DNA of 6,168 nucleotides, taken from NCBI GenBank assembly GCA_002340095.1, contig DDKS01000011.1, positions 1 to 6,168 on the forward strand, written 5' to 3'. Source of the DNA: Betaproteobacteria bacterium UBA2592 (lineage in GTDB: Bacteria > Pseudomonadota > Gammaproteobacteria > Burkholderiales > Rhodocyclaceae). Shown one piece after another: positions 1 to 5,757 of this stretch. The stretch's first letter is position 1; each line of letters begins with the position of its first letter. The notes beneath the pieces are model-generated. The model was not told the DNA's origin, did no database searches, and was given only the letters and a program-made list of their open reading frames with translations. The position numbers and the translations under genes are program-made.

Positions 1-91
1 CCACCACTCCATCAAACCCCCATTCTTCAAACCCCGCAGCACCGACTGTGCACCAGGAGAAGGTGTGCTGGAATGAAGCATCATGGGGGAG

Positions 92-100
92 TGATAGAAT
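92..100 (+). promoter_or_regulatory. Possible extended -10 promoter element before ppx
   Basis: Bases 92-100 read TGATAGAAT. They match the extended -10 pattern TGnTATAAT except for one base in the hexamer (TAGAAT). No good -35 hexamer lies 16-18 bases upstream, which is tolerable for extended -10 promoters. Transcription would start near base 107, leaving a leader of about 22 bases before the ppx ATG at 129. This is a by-eye call; the only other support is that it lies ahead of a tightly packed gene series with no other obvious promoter. Confidence 0.35.
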
Positions 101-116
101 TGCGCGTCCCAATTCT
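96..116. repeat. 7-bp inverted repeat overlapping the putative -10 element
   Basis: AGAATTG (96-102) and CAATTCT (110-116) are perfect inverted copies separated by seven bases. The left arm overlaps the putative -10 hexamer and the right arm lies just past the predicted transcription start. That is a common place for an operator, but no regulator family is recognised. The repeat is visible in the sequence; its function is inference. Confidence 0.4.
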
Positions 117-128
117 GGTTCGAAATTG
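110..128 (+). repeat. Second inverted repeat abutting the ppx start codon
   Basis: CAATT (110-114) is complementary to AATTG (124-128), with a nine-base loop; AATTG touches the ATG at 129. The CAATT arm is shared with the upstream inverted repeat at 96-116, so only one pairing could form at a time. Five mostly A-U pairs make a weak hairpin. It may be chance in this locally AT-rich stretch. Confidence 0.25.
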
Positions 129-1631
129 ATGGAATACGAAACCATTGCCGCAGTGGATCTGGGCTCCAACAGTTTTCGCCTACAGGTCGGGCGGGTGGTG
201 GAGGATCAGATCTATCCACTGGATTCCGTCAAGGAGACGGTGCGCCTGGCGAGTGGATTGACGCCGGAGAAAATGCTGGATGAAGCCTCTCAGGCCCGGG
301 GGCTTGAGGCACTTCGGCGTTTTGGTGAGCGTTTGCGGGGCTTGAGTGACGGGGCGGTGCGGGCGGTGGCGACCAATACCCTGCGGGTGGCCAAGAATGC
401 CCGGGAATTTCTGGCCCAGGGAGAGGCTGCCCTGGGTTTTCCCATCGAAGTGATTGCCGGTCGGGAAGAAGCCCGCCTGATCTACATCGGGGCGATCCAT
501 TCCCTGCCCCTCGTGCCGCACAAGCGCTTGGTGGTGGATATTGGCGGGGGGTCGACCGAATTCATCATCGGTAAGAAGTCCGACCCGATGCTGACCGAGT
601 CCCTGTACATGGGCTGTGTCAGCTATACCCTGCGTTATTTTCCGGATGGCCAGATCGACAAGAAGCGCCTGCGGGAAGCCCAGGTGGCTGCGGCCAAGGA
701 GATCGAACTGATTGCCCATGACTATCTGCAACTGGGGTGGAAGGAGGCGGTGGGGTCGTCGGGAACTGCCAGGGCGGCTGCGGATCTGCTGGAACTCAAC
801 GGGCTCAACCCTGGCGGGGTGACCGGTATTACCCGGGAGGGACTGGAAAAACTCGCCGGCATGCTGGTCAAGGCGGGGTCCATTCATCATTTCAATGCGC
901 CGGGGGTACGCCCTGACCGTCTGCCGGTTTTGCCGGGAGGGCTTGCCATCCTGATGGCCGTGTTCGAGGAGTTCGGAATCGAACGCATGAATTATGCGGA
1001 TGGGGCTTTGCGTCTCGGTGTGCTGTATGACTTGCTCGGACGGTTTCACCAGCATGACATGCGCGATGCCACGGTGAAGCACTTCATGCGGCGCTATCAG
1101 GTCGAGAAAAAGCAGGCTGCCAGGGTGCGCAGGACAGCCCTGGCCATTCTGGCGCAGTTGTCGGGGCCGGCGCTCGATGAGCAGGACTCCCTGTTTTTGG
1201 GCTGGGCTGCTTCTTTGCACGAAATCGGGATATCCGTGGCCCATAACGGCTACCACAAGCATGGGGCCTACATCCTCACTTTTGCCGACATGCCGGGCTT
1301 TTCGAACAAGGATCAGGCCCGCTTGGCCACCCTGGTGCTCGGGCACCGGGGCAAGCTGGAAAAGCTGGCGGCCCTGCCGCCAGGGGATCCCGGCTGGCGC
1401 CTGATCTTCTGCCTGCGCTTGGCGGTTCTCCTGCACCGGACCCGGGACGATCGGGAGCTGCCCGATTATTCGGTGCGGCATTCGACCGAAGGCTTTACTC
1501 TGGAGCTGCCAGGCCGGTGGCTGGAAAGCAATCCCTGGACAGGGGCTGCCTTGAACGAGGAGAGTCTGGCCTGGCGCCGGCTTGGGGTGCAGTTCCGGGT
1601 CAAGGCGCCCGGAAGCACGCGGGGGCGTTGA
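129..1631 (+). CDS. ppx: Ppx/GppA family exopolyphosphatase
   Basis: This 500-residue protein is a cytoplasmic phosphatase expected to release phosphate from the ends of polyphosphate chains; some family members also hydrolyse pppGpp to ppGpp. The N-terminal actin-like ATPase fold shows the phosphate-binding motif DLGSNSFRL (residues 10-18), the catalytic-region motif GREEARLIY (111-119), DIGGGSTE (137-144) and GSSGTARA (209-216). The C-terminal part (about 310-490) is HD-domain-like, with LHEIG (363-367) and YHKHGAYI (375-382). The length is close to the roughly 510 residues of E. coli Ppx, so it looks intact. The frame is open upstream to a GTG at 48, but ATG 129 puts DLGSNS about ten residues from the start, as is usual. 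No Shine-Dalgarno is visible before it. The next gene follows after four bases. Ppx versus GppA cannot be settled from motifs; length and the C-terminal region favour Ppx. Confidence 0.93.
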   Translation: MEYETIAAVDLGSNSFRLQVGRVVEDQIYPLDSVKETVRLASGLTPEKMLDEASQARGLEALRRFGERLRGLSDGAVRAVATNTLRVAKNAREFLAQGEAALGFPIEVIAGREEARLIYIGAIHSLPLVPHKRLVVDIGGGSTEFIIGKKSDPMLTESLYMGCVSYTLRYFPDGQIDKKRLREAQVAAAKEIELIAHDYLQLGWKEAVGSSGTARAAADLLELNGLNPGGVTGITREGLEKLAGMLVKAGSIHHFNAPGVRPDRLPVLPGGLAILMAVFEEFGIERMNYADGALRLGVLYDLLGRFHQHDMRDATVKHFMRRYQVEKKQAARVRRTALAILAQLSGPALDEQDSLFLGWAASLHEIGISVAHNGYHKHGAYILTFADMPGFSNKDQARLATLVLGHRGKLEKLAALPPGDPGWRLIFCLRLAVLLHRTRDDRELPDYSVRHSTEGFTLELPGRWLESNPWTGAALNEESLAWRRLGVQFRVKAPGSTRGR

Positions 1632-1635
1632 GGGA

Positions 1636-2748
1636 ATGACGGCGCCAGTACTGCTTCAAGATCCCCGAAACGGGGTCAGTCTGGCGGGGGAGTGGACCCT
1701 GGCATCCCTGATGGAGGCCGAGGCTGAACTGCGGGAGCGCCTGGCTGCCTGCGGGGCCGGTCAGTCCTGGGATCTGCGTGGCGTATGCCGCCTCGATAGC
1801 GCGGCGGCGGTCCTGATCTGGCGGGCCTGGGGCCGGCGCTGGCCGGAGCACTTGCAGGCGGATGCGCCGGTGCGTTCCACCCTGGAGCGGGTGGCTGCCG
1901 TGCCCGCGCAAAAGCTCGAACTGCCCAGCTACCGTCAGTCTCCTCTGATCCGCCTGGGGCGCCTGAGTCTGGCGGTATGTCACAACCTGGTGGGGGTCAT
2001 CGAGCTCTACGGCCGCTTGGTGCTGGATATGCTGTTCCTTTGCCGCCATCCCCGGGAGCTTCCCTGGAAGGAATTTTCCGCCAACATCTACAAGGCCGGC
2101 GTCCAGGCCCTGCCGGTGTCGGCCCTGGTGGGCTTCCTCATCGGTATCACGATCAGCTATCTCTCGGCCTTGCAGCTCAAGACCTTCGGGGCCGATCTGT
2201 TCATTGTGAACATACTGGGCATCAGCATCATCCGCGAACTGGGGCCGGTGCTGGTGGCGGTGCTGGTGGCGGTGCTGGTGGCGGGCCGTTCCGGTTCGGC
2301 CATGACTGCCCAGATCGGCGTGATGCGAGTGACCGAGGAAATCGATGCCCTGTCAACCTTGGGAATATCCCGTACCATCCGGGTGGTGTTGCCCAAGGTG
2401 GCGGCCCTGACGCTGGCCATGCCCCTGTTGGTGGTCTGGTCGTCCGCCTCGGCCCTGCTCGGAGGCGCCCTGGCCGCGCAGCTGCAACTGGATTTTTCCT
2501 TCTTCTATTTTTTCTCCATGCTGCCCAAGGCCGTGCCCATCGCCAATCTGTGGATCGGTTTGGCCAAGGGGGCCGTGTTCGGCTTCCTGATCGCACTGCT
2601 GGCCTGCCACTTCGGCCTCCATGTGCGGCCCAATACCGAGAGCCTCTCCATGCGTACCACGGCTTCCGTGGTGACGGCCATCACCCTGGTGATCATCGTG
2701 GATGCGATTTTTGCCATCTTCACGCGCAATGTGGGGATGCCCGGCTGA
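1636..2748 (+). CDS. mlaE: MlaE-family ABC permease with fused STAS-like domain
   Basis: This 370-residue inner-membrane permease belongs to the MlaE/YrbE family, which moves lipids with an MlaF-type ATPase and MCE proteins. Residues about 1-95 are soluble and STAS-like, with WDLRGVCRLDSAAAVLIW at 45-62 resembling the core of MlaB; E. coli has this domain as a separate protein. The MlaE domain follows, with hydrophobic stretches near 155-180, 190-217, 250-285, 305-327 and 343-363. It contains the family signature ELGPV (201-205) and GRSGSAMTAQIGVMRVTEE (217-235). A perfect in-frame 12-bp triplication encodes VLVA three times at 205-216, making the ELGP-to-GRSGS spacing four residues longer than in E. 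coli MlaE. ATG 1636 is chosen because upstream in-frame codons overlap ppx; its ribosome site is poor (GAGGGA directly abutting the ATG), so translational coupling to ppx is likely. The symbol is by family, not proof of orthology to E. coli mlaE. Confidence 0.92.
   Translation: MTAPVLLQDPRNGVSLAGEWTLASLMEAEAELRERLAACGAGQSWDLRGVCRLDSAAAVLIWRAWGRRWPEHLQADAPVRSTLERVAAVPAQKLELPSYRQSPLIRLGRLSLAVCHNLVGVIELYGRLVLDMLFLCRHPRELPWKEFSANIYKAGVQALPVSALVGFLIGITISYLSALQLKTFGADLFIVNILGISIIRELGPVLVAVLVAVLVAGRSGSAMTAQIGVMRVTEEIDALSTLGISRTIRVVLPKVAALTLAMPLLVVWSSASALLGGALAAQLQLDFSFFYFFSMLPKAVPIANLWIGLAKGAVFGFLIALLACHFGLHVRPNTESLSMRTTASVVTAITLVIIVDAIFAIFTRNVGMPG
2248..2283 (+). repeat. Three perfect 12-bp tandem repeats inside the permease gene
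   Basis: The unit GTGCTGGTGGCG occurs three times in succession without a mismatch, in the reading frame of the permease, and encodes Val-Leu-Val-Ala each time. It lies between the conserved ELGP and GRSGS segments. The repeat length is a multiple of three, so gain or loss of a unit would keep the frame. Confidence 0.97.
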
Positions 2749-2750
2749 CC

Positions 2751-3506
2751 ATGAGTATGCCTGTCATCCTCATGGAAGGCATCTGGAGCCAGTACCGGGA
2801 TGTGGTGATCCACCGGGATCTGTCCTTCCGGGTCGAGGCGGGACAGGTGATTTCCCTGGTCGGGGGGTCGGGCAGCGGTAAAACTACCCTGCTCCGGGAG
2901 ATCCTCGGCTTGCTGCGGCCAAGCCGGGGCAAGGTGCGTCTGTTCGGCACCGACCTGCACGATCCGGACCCCATCCGCCAGCGGGACGTGCGCCGGCGTC
3001 TAGGTATGCTCTTCCAGCACGGTGCGTTGTTTTCCGCCCTCTCGGTGTATGACAATATCGCCTTCCCTCTGCGGGAGCTGCGTTTCCTCGACGAGGAGTG
3101 GATCCGCGAGCTGGTGCTGCTCAAGCTGGCCATGGTCGAACTGGAGCCCAAGCATGCCGGTCTGATGCCAGCCGAACTGTCGGGCGGCATGGTGAAGCGG
3201 GTGGCGCTGGCCCGGGCTCTTTCCTTGGAGCCGGAACTGCTGCTGCTCGACGAGCCTACGGCAGGTCTGGATCCGGTGCGCAGCCAGAATTTCGTCAGCC
3301 TGATCCGCAACCTGCAGGCCTCTCTGGGATTCACCGTGGTGCTGGTGACCCACGACATCGATACCATCTACGGCCTGGGTAGCGATGTGGCGGTGCTGGC
3401 CGAACAGCGCATCCTGGTGCAGGGGCCCCTGGATCAGGTGGTGCGGGTGGATCATCCGGTCGTCCGCCAGTTTTTCGAAAATTACCGCCCTCCGCACTCT
3501 CCATGA
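2751..3506 (+). CDS. mlaF: MlaF-like ABC transporter ATPase
   Basis: This 251-residue cytoplasmic ATPase is expected to drive the preceding permease. All catalytic motifs are present: Walker A GGSGSGKTT (38-46), Q-loop FQHG with Q89, signature LSGGMVKR (143-150), Walker B LLLLDEP (163-169) with D167 and E168, D-loop AGLD (171-174) and switch H201. Met after LSGG, in place of the usual Gln, together with VKR is typical of MlaF-type ATPases. The C-terminal tail (about 225-251, VRQFFENYRPPHSP) is short. ATG 2751 lies two bases after the permease stop; ATG 2757 is an alternative start two codons in. No strong ribosome site is seen (GGGGA at 2733-2737 is rather far), so coupling to permease translation is likely. 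The frame stays open for 258 codons upstream through the permease gene, which looks like GC-rich overlap rather than coding sequence. Confidence 0.94.
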   Translation: MSMPVILMEGIWSQYRDVVIHRDLSFRVEAGQVISLVGGSGSGKTTLLREILGLLRPSRGKVRLFGTDLHDPDPIRQRDVRRRLGMLFQHGALFSALSVYDNIAFPLRELRFLDEEWIRELVLLKLAMVELEPKHAGLMPAELSGGMVKRVALARALSLEPELLLLDEPTAGLDPVRSQNFVSLIRNLQASLGFTVVLVTHDIDTIYGLGSDVAVLAEQRILVQGPLDQVVRVDHPVVRQFFENYRPPHSP

Positions 3507-3507
3507 C

Positions 3508-3513
3508 AAGGAG
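3508..3513 (+). promoter_or_regulatory. Ribosome binding site of the MCE gene
   Basis: AAGGAG lies three bases before the ATG at 3517 and just past the ATPase stop codon. It is what selects this start over upstream in-frame codons lying within the ATPase gene. Confidence 0.75.
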
Positions 3514-3516
3514 CTT

Positions 3517-4422
3517 ATGGAAAATCGTTCCCACGCCCTGATGGCAGGCCTCTTCACCCTGGTGCTCGGGTTGGCGACCGTGCTGTCTCTTTACCTGTTC
3601 AGCGAGCGCCGGGAGGATACCCGGCAGGTGCTGGTGGTCACCAAGGAGAATGTCAGCGGCCTCAATCCACAGGCTCAGGTCCGTTACCGGGGCATCCGGG
3701 TGGGCAAGGTGCTGGATATCCGTCTTGACCCTGATGATGTGAGTAACATCCTGATTCTCGCCGAAGTCGAAAAACTCGTACCCCTGACCCGGGGCACCAC
3801 GGCCAAGCTTTCTTATCAGGGCGTGACGGGTATCGCCCATGTGCTGCTGGAGGATGGCGGCACGGACCGGTTAGCCCTGGCCGGGGATCCGCCCCGGATC
3901 ATGATGCGTCCTTCCTTGATGGATCAGCTGGAGGACTCCTTGCCCCAGGTGCTGGAGCAGATCCAGGATTTTCTCGCCAATGCCAACCAGGTCATGGGCA
4001 GCCAGAACCGCCAGTATCTGGGGCGGACCCTGGCGAATCTGGAGATGGCCAGCGGTCGGATGAACGGCAGCCTGGCGCAGCTGCAGAAGCTGCTTTCCGA
4101 TGAAAACGTGGCCCATGTCTCTGCCGCTGTCCGCGAGTCGGCCCCCCTGATGGGGGAAACCCGGAAACTGGTGACTCAGCTCCAGGGCGTTTCCGCCCGC
4201 ATCGAAGGCATCCTCGGTGAGCCGGCCTCGTCCCCGGGCGGCGGCGACCTGATGCCGCGCATTCATGAGATGACGGTGGAGCTGACCGCCACCTCGCGGC
4301 AGTTGAACCGTGTCCTGCAACTGCTCGAAGAGGCGCCCCAGAGCCTCGTCTTCGGCTCTCCCCCCGGACTGCCCGGGCCTGGTGAGCCCGGCTTTTCTCC
4401 TCCTGCAACCCCGCGTCCTTAA
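3517..4422 (+). CDS. mlaD: MlaD-like single-domain MCE protein
   Basis: This 301-residue protein should be the periplasmic substrate-binding part of the transporter, anchored in the inner membrane. A short cytoplasmic N-terminus (MENRSHALM) precedes one membrane helix at about 8-28. A single MCE domain follows at about 37-113, with the hallmark GLNPQAQVRYRGIRVGKV (48-65) and YQGVTGIAHVLLED (100-113). Residues about 130-275 look helical with regular leucines and could form an oligomeric tube or needle. The end is proline- and glycine-rich after APQSLVFG (273-280). At 301 residues it is much longer than the roughly 183-residue E. coli MlaD, the excess being C-terminal. It has one MCE domain, unlike PqiB (three) or LetB (seven). 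It starts ten bases after the ATPase gene, with a clear AAGGAG. The symbol reflects family only. Confidence 0.9.
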   Translation: MENRSHALMAGLFTLVLGLATVLSLYLFSERREDTRQVLVVTKENVSGLNPQAQVRYRGIRVGKVLDIRLDPDDVSNILILAEVEKLVPLTRGTTAKLSYQGVTGIAHVLLEDGGTDRLALAGDPPRIMMRPSLMDQLEDSLPQVLEQIQDFLANANQVMGSQNRQYLGRTLANLEMASGRMNGSLAQLQKLLSDENVAHVSAAVRESAPLMGETRKLVTQLQGVSARIEGILGEPASSPGGGDLMPRIHEMTVELTATSRQLNRVLQLLEEAPQSLVFGSPPGLPGPGEPGFSPPATPRP

Positions 4423-4426
4423 GGAG
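4421..4426 (+). promoter_or_regulatory. Ribosome binding site that selects a GTG start for the lipoprotein
   Basis: AAGGAG overlaps the last two bases of the MCE gene stop codon (TAA 4420-4422) and sits six bases before GTG 4433. It supports this GTG over in-frame starts upstream, since only from here does the protein begin with a normal lipoprotein signal peptide. The nine bases AAGGAGCTT also occur before the MCE gene. Confidence 0.75.
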
Positions 4427-4432
4427 CTTGTC

Positions 4433-5032
4433 GTGCGTCTGCTTGCCGGTTTCCTGATCGTCCTTGGCCTGGCTGCCTGCGCTGGCCCCGCTTCCTATCG
4501 CAATGGCCAGGGGCCTGTTGTCCAGTACGACCTGGGGGGAGGGGAAGGCGGGGTGCCCCGCAACGCCAGACCCTGGCGTTTTTCCGTCCTGGCCACAGGG
4601 CCCTTCGAGGAGCGGGCCATGCGCTACCGTCTGGCTTACGCGGATCCCGCACGGGTGATGGAATATGCCCAGTCCCGCTGGGCCAGTCTGCCGGGCGATC
4701 TGCTGGAGCGGCGCCTGGAATCCCGCCTGTTCTGGCCCGACGGCGGGCCGGTGAGCCAGTGCATCACCAGCCTGGAGCTCCGGCGCTTCGAACAGGTCTT
4801 TGACGCTCCCGCCTCGAGCGCCGGCGTGCTGGTGCTGCGGGCCAAGCTGCGCCAGCCCGGGGGGGCGGTGGTGGATGACCGGGTCTTTGCCCAGCAGGAG
4901 CCGGCCCCCAGCCCCGATGCAGCAGGCGGGGTGCGTGCCCTGGCGGCCGCCACGGATGGCATGGCTCTGCAACTGCTTGCCTGGCAGCAGCAGGGCCGGG
5001 AGAGTGGCCTGCATCGGCTTTGTTGGGAGTAG
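4433..5032 (+). CDS. ABC-type transport auxiliary lipoprotein (PqiC-like)
   Basis: This 199-residue lipoprotein, read from a GTG start, matches the ABC_trans_aux/PqiC type that accompanies MCE transporters. The signal peptide has R2, a hydrophobic run and lipobox LAAC, so C16 should be lipidated. Alanine follows the cysteine, with no Asp retention signal, which favours the outer membrane. MRYRLAYADPARVMEYAQSR (63-82) followed by WASLPGDLLERRL (83-95) resembles the conserved core of the family. Two cysteines in the mature chain (C110, C197) could form a disulfide. Residues 17-48 are Gly/Pro-rich and probably a flexible linker. It follows the MCE gene by ten bases and precedes the CbiM-like gene by six. 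By analogy with PqiC it may receive or hand on lipid between the MCE protein and the outer membrane; this role is inferred. Confidence 0.82.
   Translation: MRLLAGFLIVLGLAACAGPASYRNGQGPVVQYDLGGGEGGVPRNARPWRFSVLATGPFEERAMRYRLAYADPARVMEYAQSRWASLPGDLLERRLESRLFWPDGGPVSQCITSLELRRFEQVFDAPASSAGVLVLRAKLRQPGGAVVDDRVFAQQEPAPSPDAAGGVRALAAATDGMALQLLAWQQQGRESGLHRLCWE
5025..5029 (+). promoter_or_regulatory. Ribosome binding site of the CbiM-like gene
   Basis: GGGAG lies nine bases before ATG 5039 and within the last codons of the lipoprotein gene, so ribosomes finishing that gene pass over it. AGGGG (5031-5035) is a second, closer candidate. Confidence 0.5.
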
Positions 5033-5038
5033 GGGCGC

Positions 5039-5710
5039 ATGAATCTGCCGCAAGGTTTGCTGGGAGAGGCCTGGTACTGGCTGGCCTGGATCGTCTGGCT
5101 GCCCCTGATGGGGCTGGCCCTGCGGCGCGCCGACTGGGGCTGGCTGCAGGAGGGCAGCCATTTCAATGTCTGGCTGGGGATGATCGTCTCCCTGGTCTTG
5201 ATCTGGAGCATGAAGGCAGGCATCAAGCCGGGGCTGGACCTGCACCTTACCGGCATCATGTTGTTCACCCTGGTGTTCGATGTGCCGCTCGCCTTCGTCG
5301 GGCTCAATCTGGTCCTGCTCGGCATCACCCTGAACGGTGCCCTCGATTTGACGGCTTTTGCCCTGAATTCGCTGCTGATGGTGGGAGTGGGGGTAGCCTT
5401 GAGCCTCTTCCTGCGGCGGACGGTCGACCGGCTTTTCCCATCCCACTTCTTCATTTTCGTGTTCCTCAAGGGTTTTTTCGCTTCGGCGCTGGTGGTGATG
5501 GGGGTGGGGCTCGCCTTCACCCTGCTTTACGGCTTCCATGAGGTGTATCCCTGGGCCTATCTGCTCGAGGAGTATCTGCCCTACTACTTGCTCTTGGGTT
5601 TTTCCGAGGCCTGGATTTCGGGTATGGTGCTGACGCTCATGCTGGTTTACCGGCCGGAATGGGTGGCAACTTTGGATGAGGCGATTTATTCGGATGGAAA
5701 ACAGGATTGA
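5039..5710 (+). CDS. CbiM-like ECF-type membrane protein
   Basis: This 223-residue integral membrane protein has about six hydrophobic segments (near 12-29, 43-59, 71-98, 104-125, 136-165 and 181-204). It resembles the small CbiM-like proteins of proteobacteria annotated as energy-coupling factor transporter permeases (COG3235 type). The supporting features are LDLHLTGIM (67-74, with H69), FIFVFLKGFFASA (138-150), FSEAWISGMV (188-197) and the C-terminal YRPEWVATLDE (204-214). The Met-His N-terminus that CbiM/NikM uses to bind cobalt or nickel is absent, as are neighbouring ECF ATPase and T-component genes, so metal transport is not shown. The start is six bases after the lipoprotein stop, which points to co-transcription with the lipid transporter. 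I rely on recalled family motifs; its function and substrate are unknown. Confidence 0.72.
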   Translation: MNLPQGLLGEAWYWLAWIVWLPLMGLALRRADWGWLQEGSHFNVWLGMIVSLVLIWSMKAGIKPGLDLHLTGIMLFTLVFDVPLAFVGLNLVLLGITLNGALDLTAFALNSLLMVGVGVALSLFLRRTVDRLFPSHFFIFVFLKGFFASALVVMGVGLAFTLLYGFHEVYPWAYLLEEYLPYYLLLGFSEAWISGMVLTLMLVYRPEWVATLDEAIYSDGKQD

Positions 5711-5745
5711 CAGGCGCGGAATGGGGAGTCCGGATTTGCCGGCCC

Positions 5746-5751
5746 GGGAGG
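5746..5751 (+). promoter_or_regulatory. Ribosome binding site of the FimV-domain gene
   Basis: GGGAGG lies six bases before ATG 5758, a good site and spacing. It supports this start, which also yields a full signal peptide. The rest of the 47-base gap (5711-5757) shows no clear promoter or terminator. Confidence 0.7.
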
Positions 5752-5757
5752 CGCGAC

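Noticed and set aside
1..12. Possible start of a divergent gene reading leftward (ATG GAG TGG TGG on the minus strand)
   Set aside because: Only four codons lie inside the window and there is no clear ribosome site, so it cannot be supported, although a divergent gene to the left is plausible.
48..128. GTG start at 48 for ppx, adding 27 residues
   Set aside because: The added residues do not resemble Ppx N-termini, and the region holds the candidate promoter. ATG 129 gives the usual distance to DLGSNS.
180..1481. 433-codon open frame on the minus strand inside ppx
   Set aside because: It lies entirely opposite the conserved ppx gene, has no recognisable motif and shows a biased composition typical of antisense frames.
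1977..2750. 258-codon upstream extension of the ATPase frame
   Set aside because: It overlaps the conserved permease gene in another frame and is Gly/Arg/Pro-rich without domain signal. The ATPase homology begins at ATG 2751.
3992..5539. 515-codon open frame on the minus strand
   Set aside because: It runs opposite three well-supported genes. Its composition is rich in Gln, His, Pro and Gly with no recognisable domain, as expected for the antisense of GC-rich coding DNA.
5707..5736. Perfect TTGACA hexamer at 5707-5712 as a promoter for the FimV-domain gene
   Set aside because: At 16-19 base spacing there is no acceptable -10 hexamer (the candidates share only one or two bases with TATAAT), and TTGACA overlaps the stop codon of the preceding gene, so it may be chance.
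5731..5743. CCGG-ATTTG-CCGG mini-hairpin between the last two genes as a terminator
   Set aside because: The stem is only four base pairs and no T-run follows, so it does not look like an intrinsic terminator.
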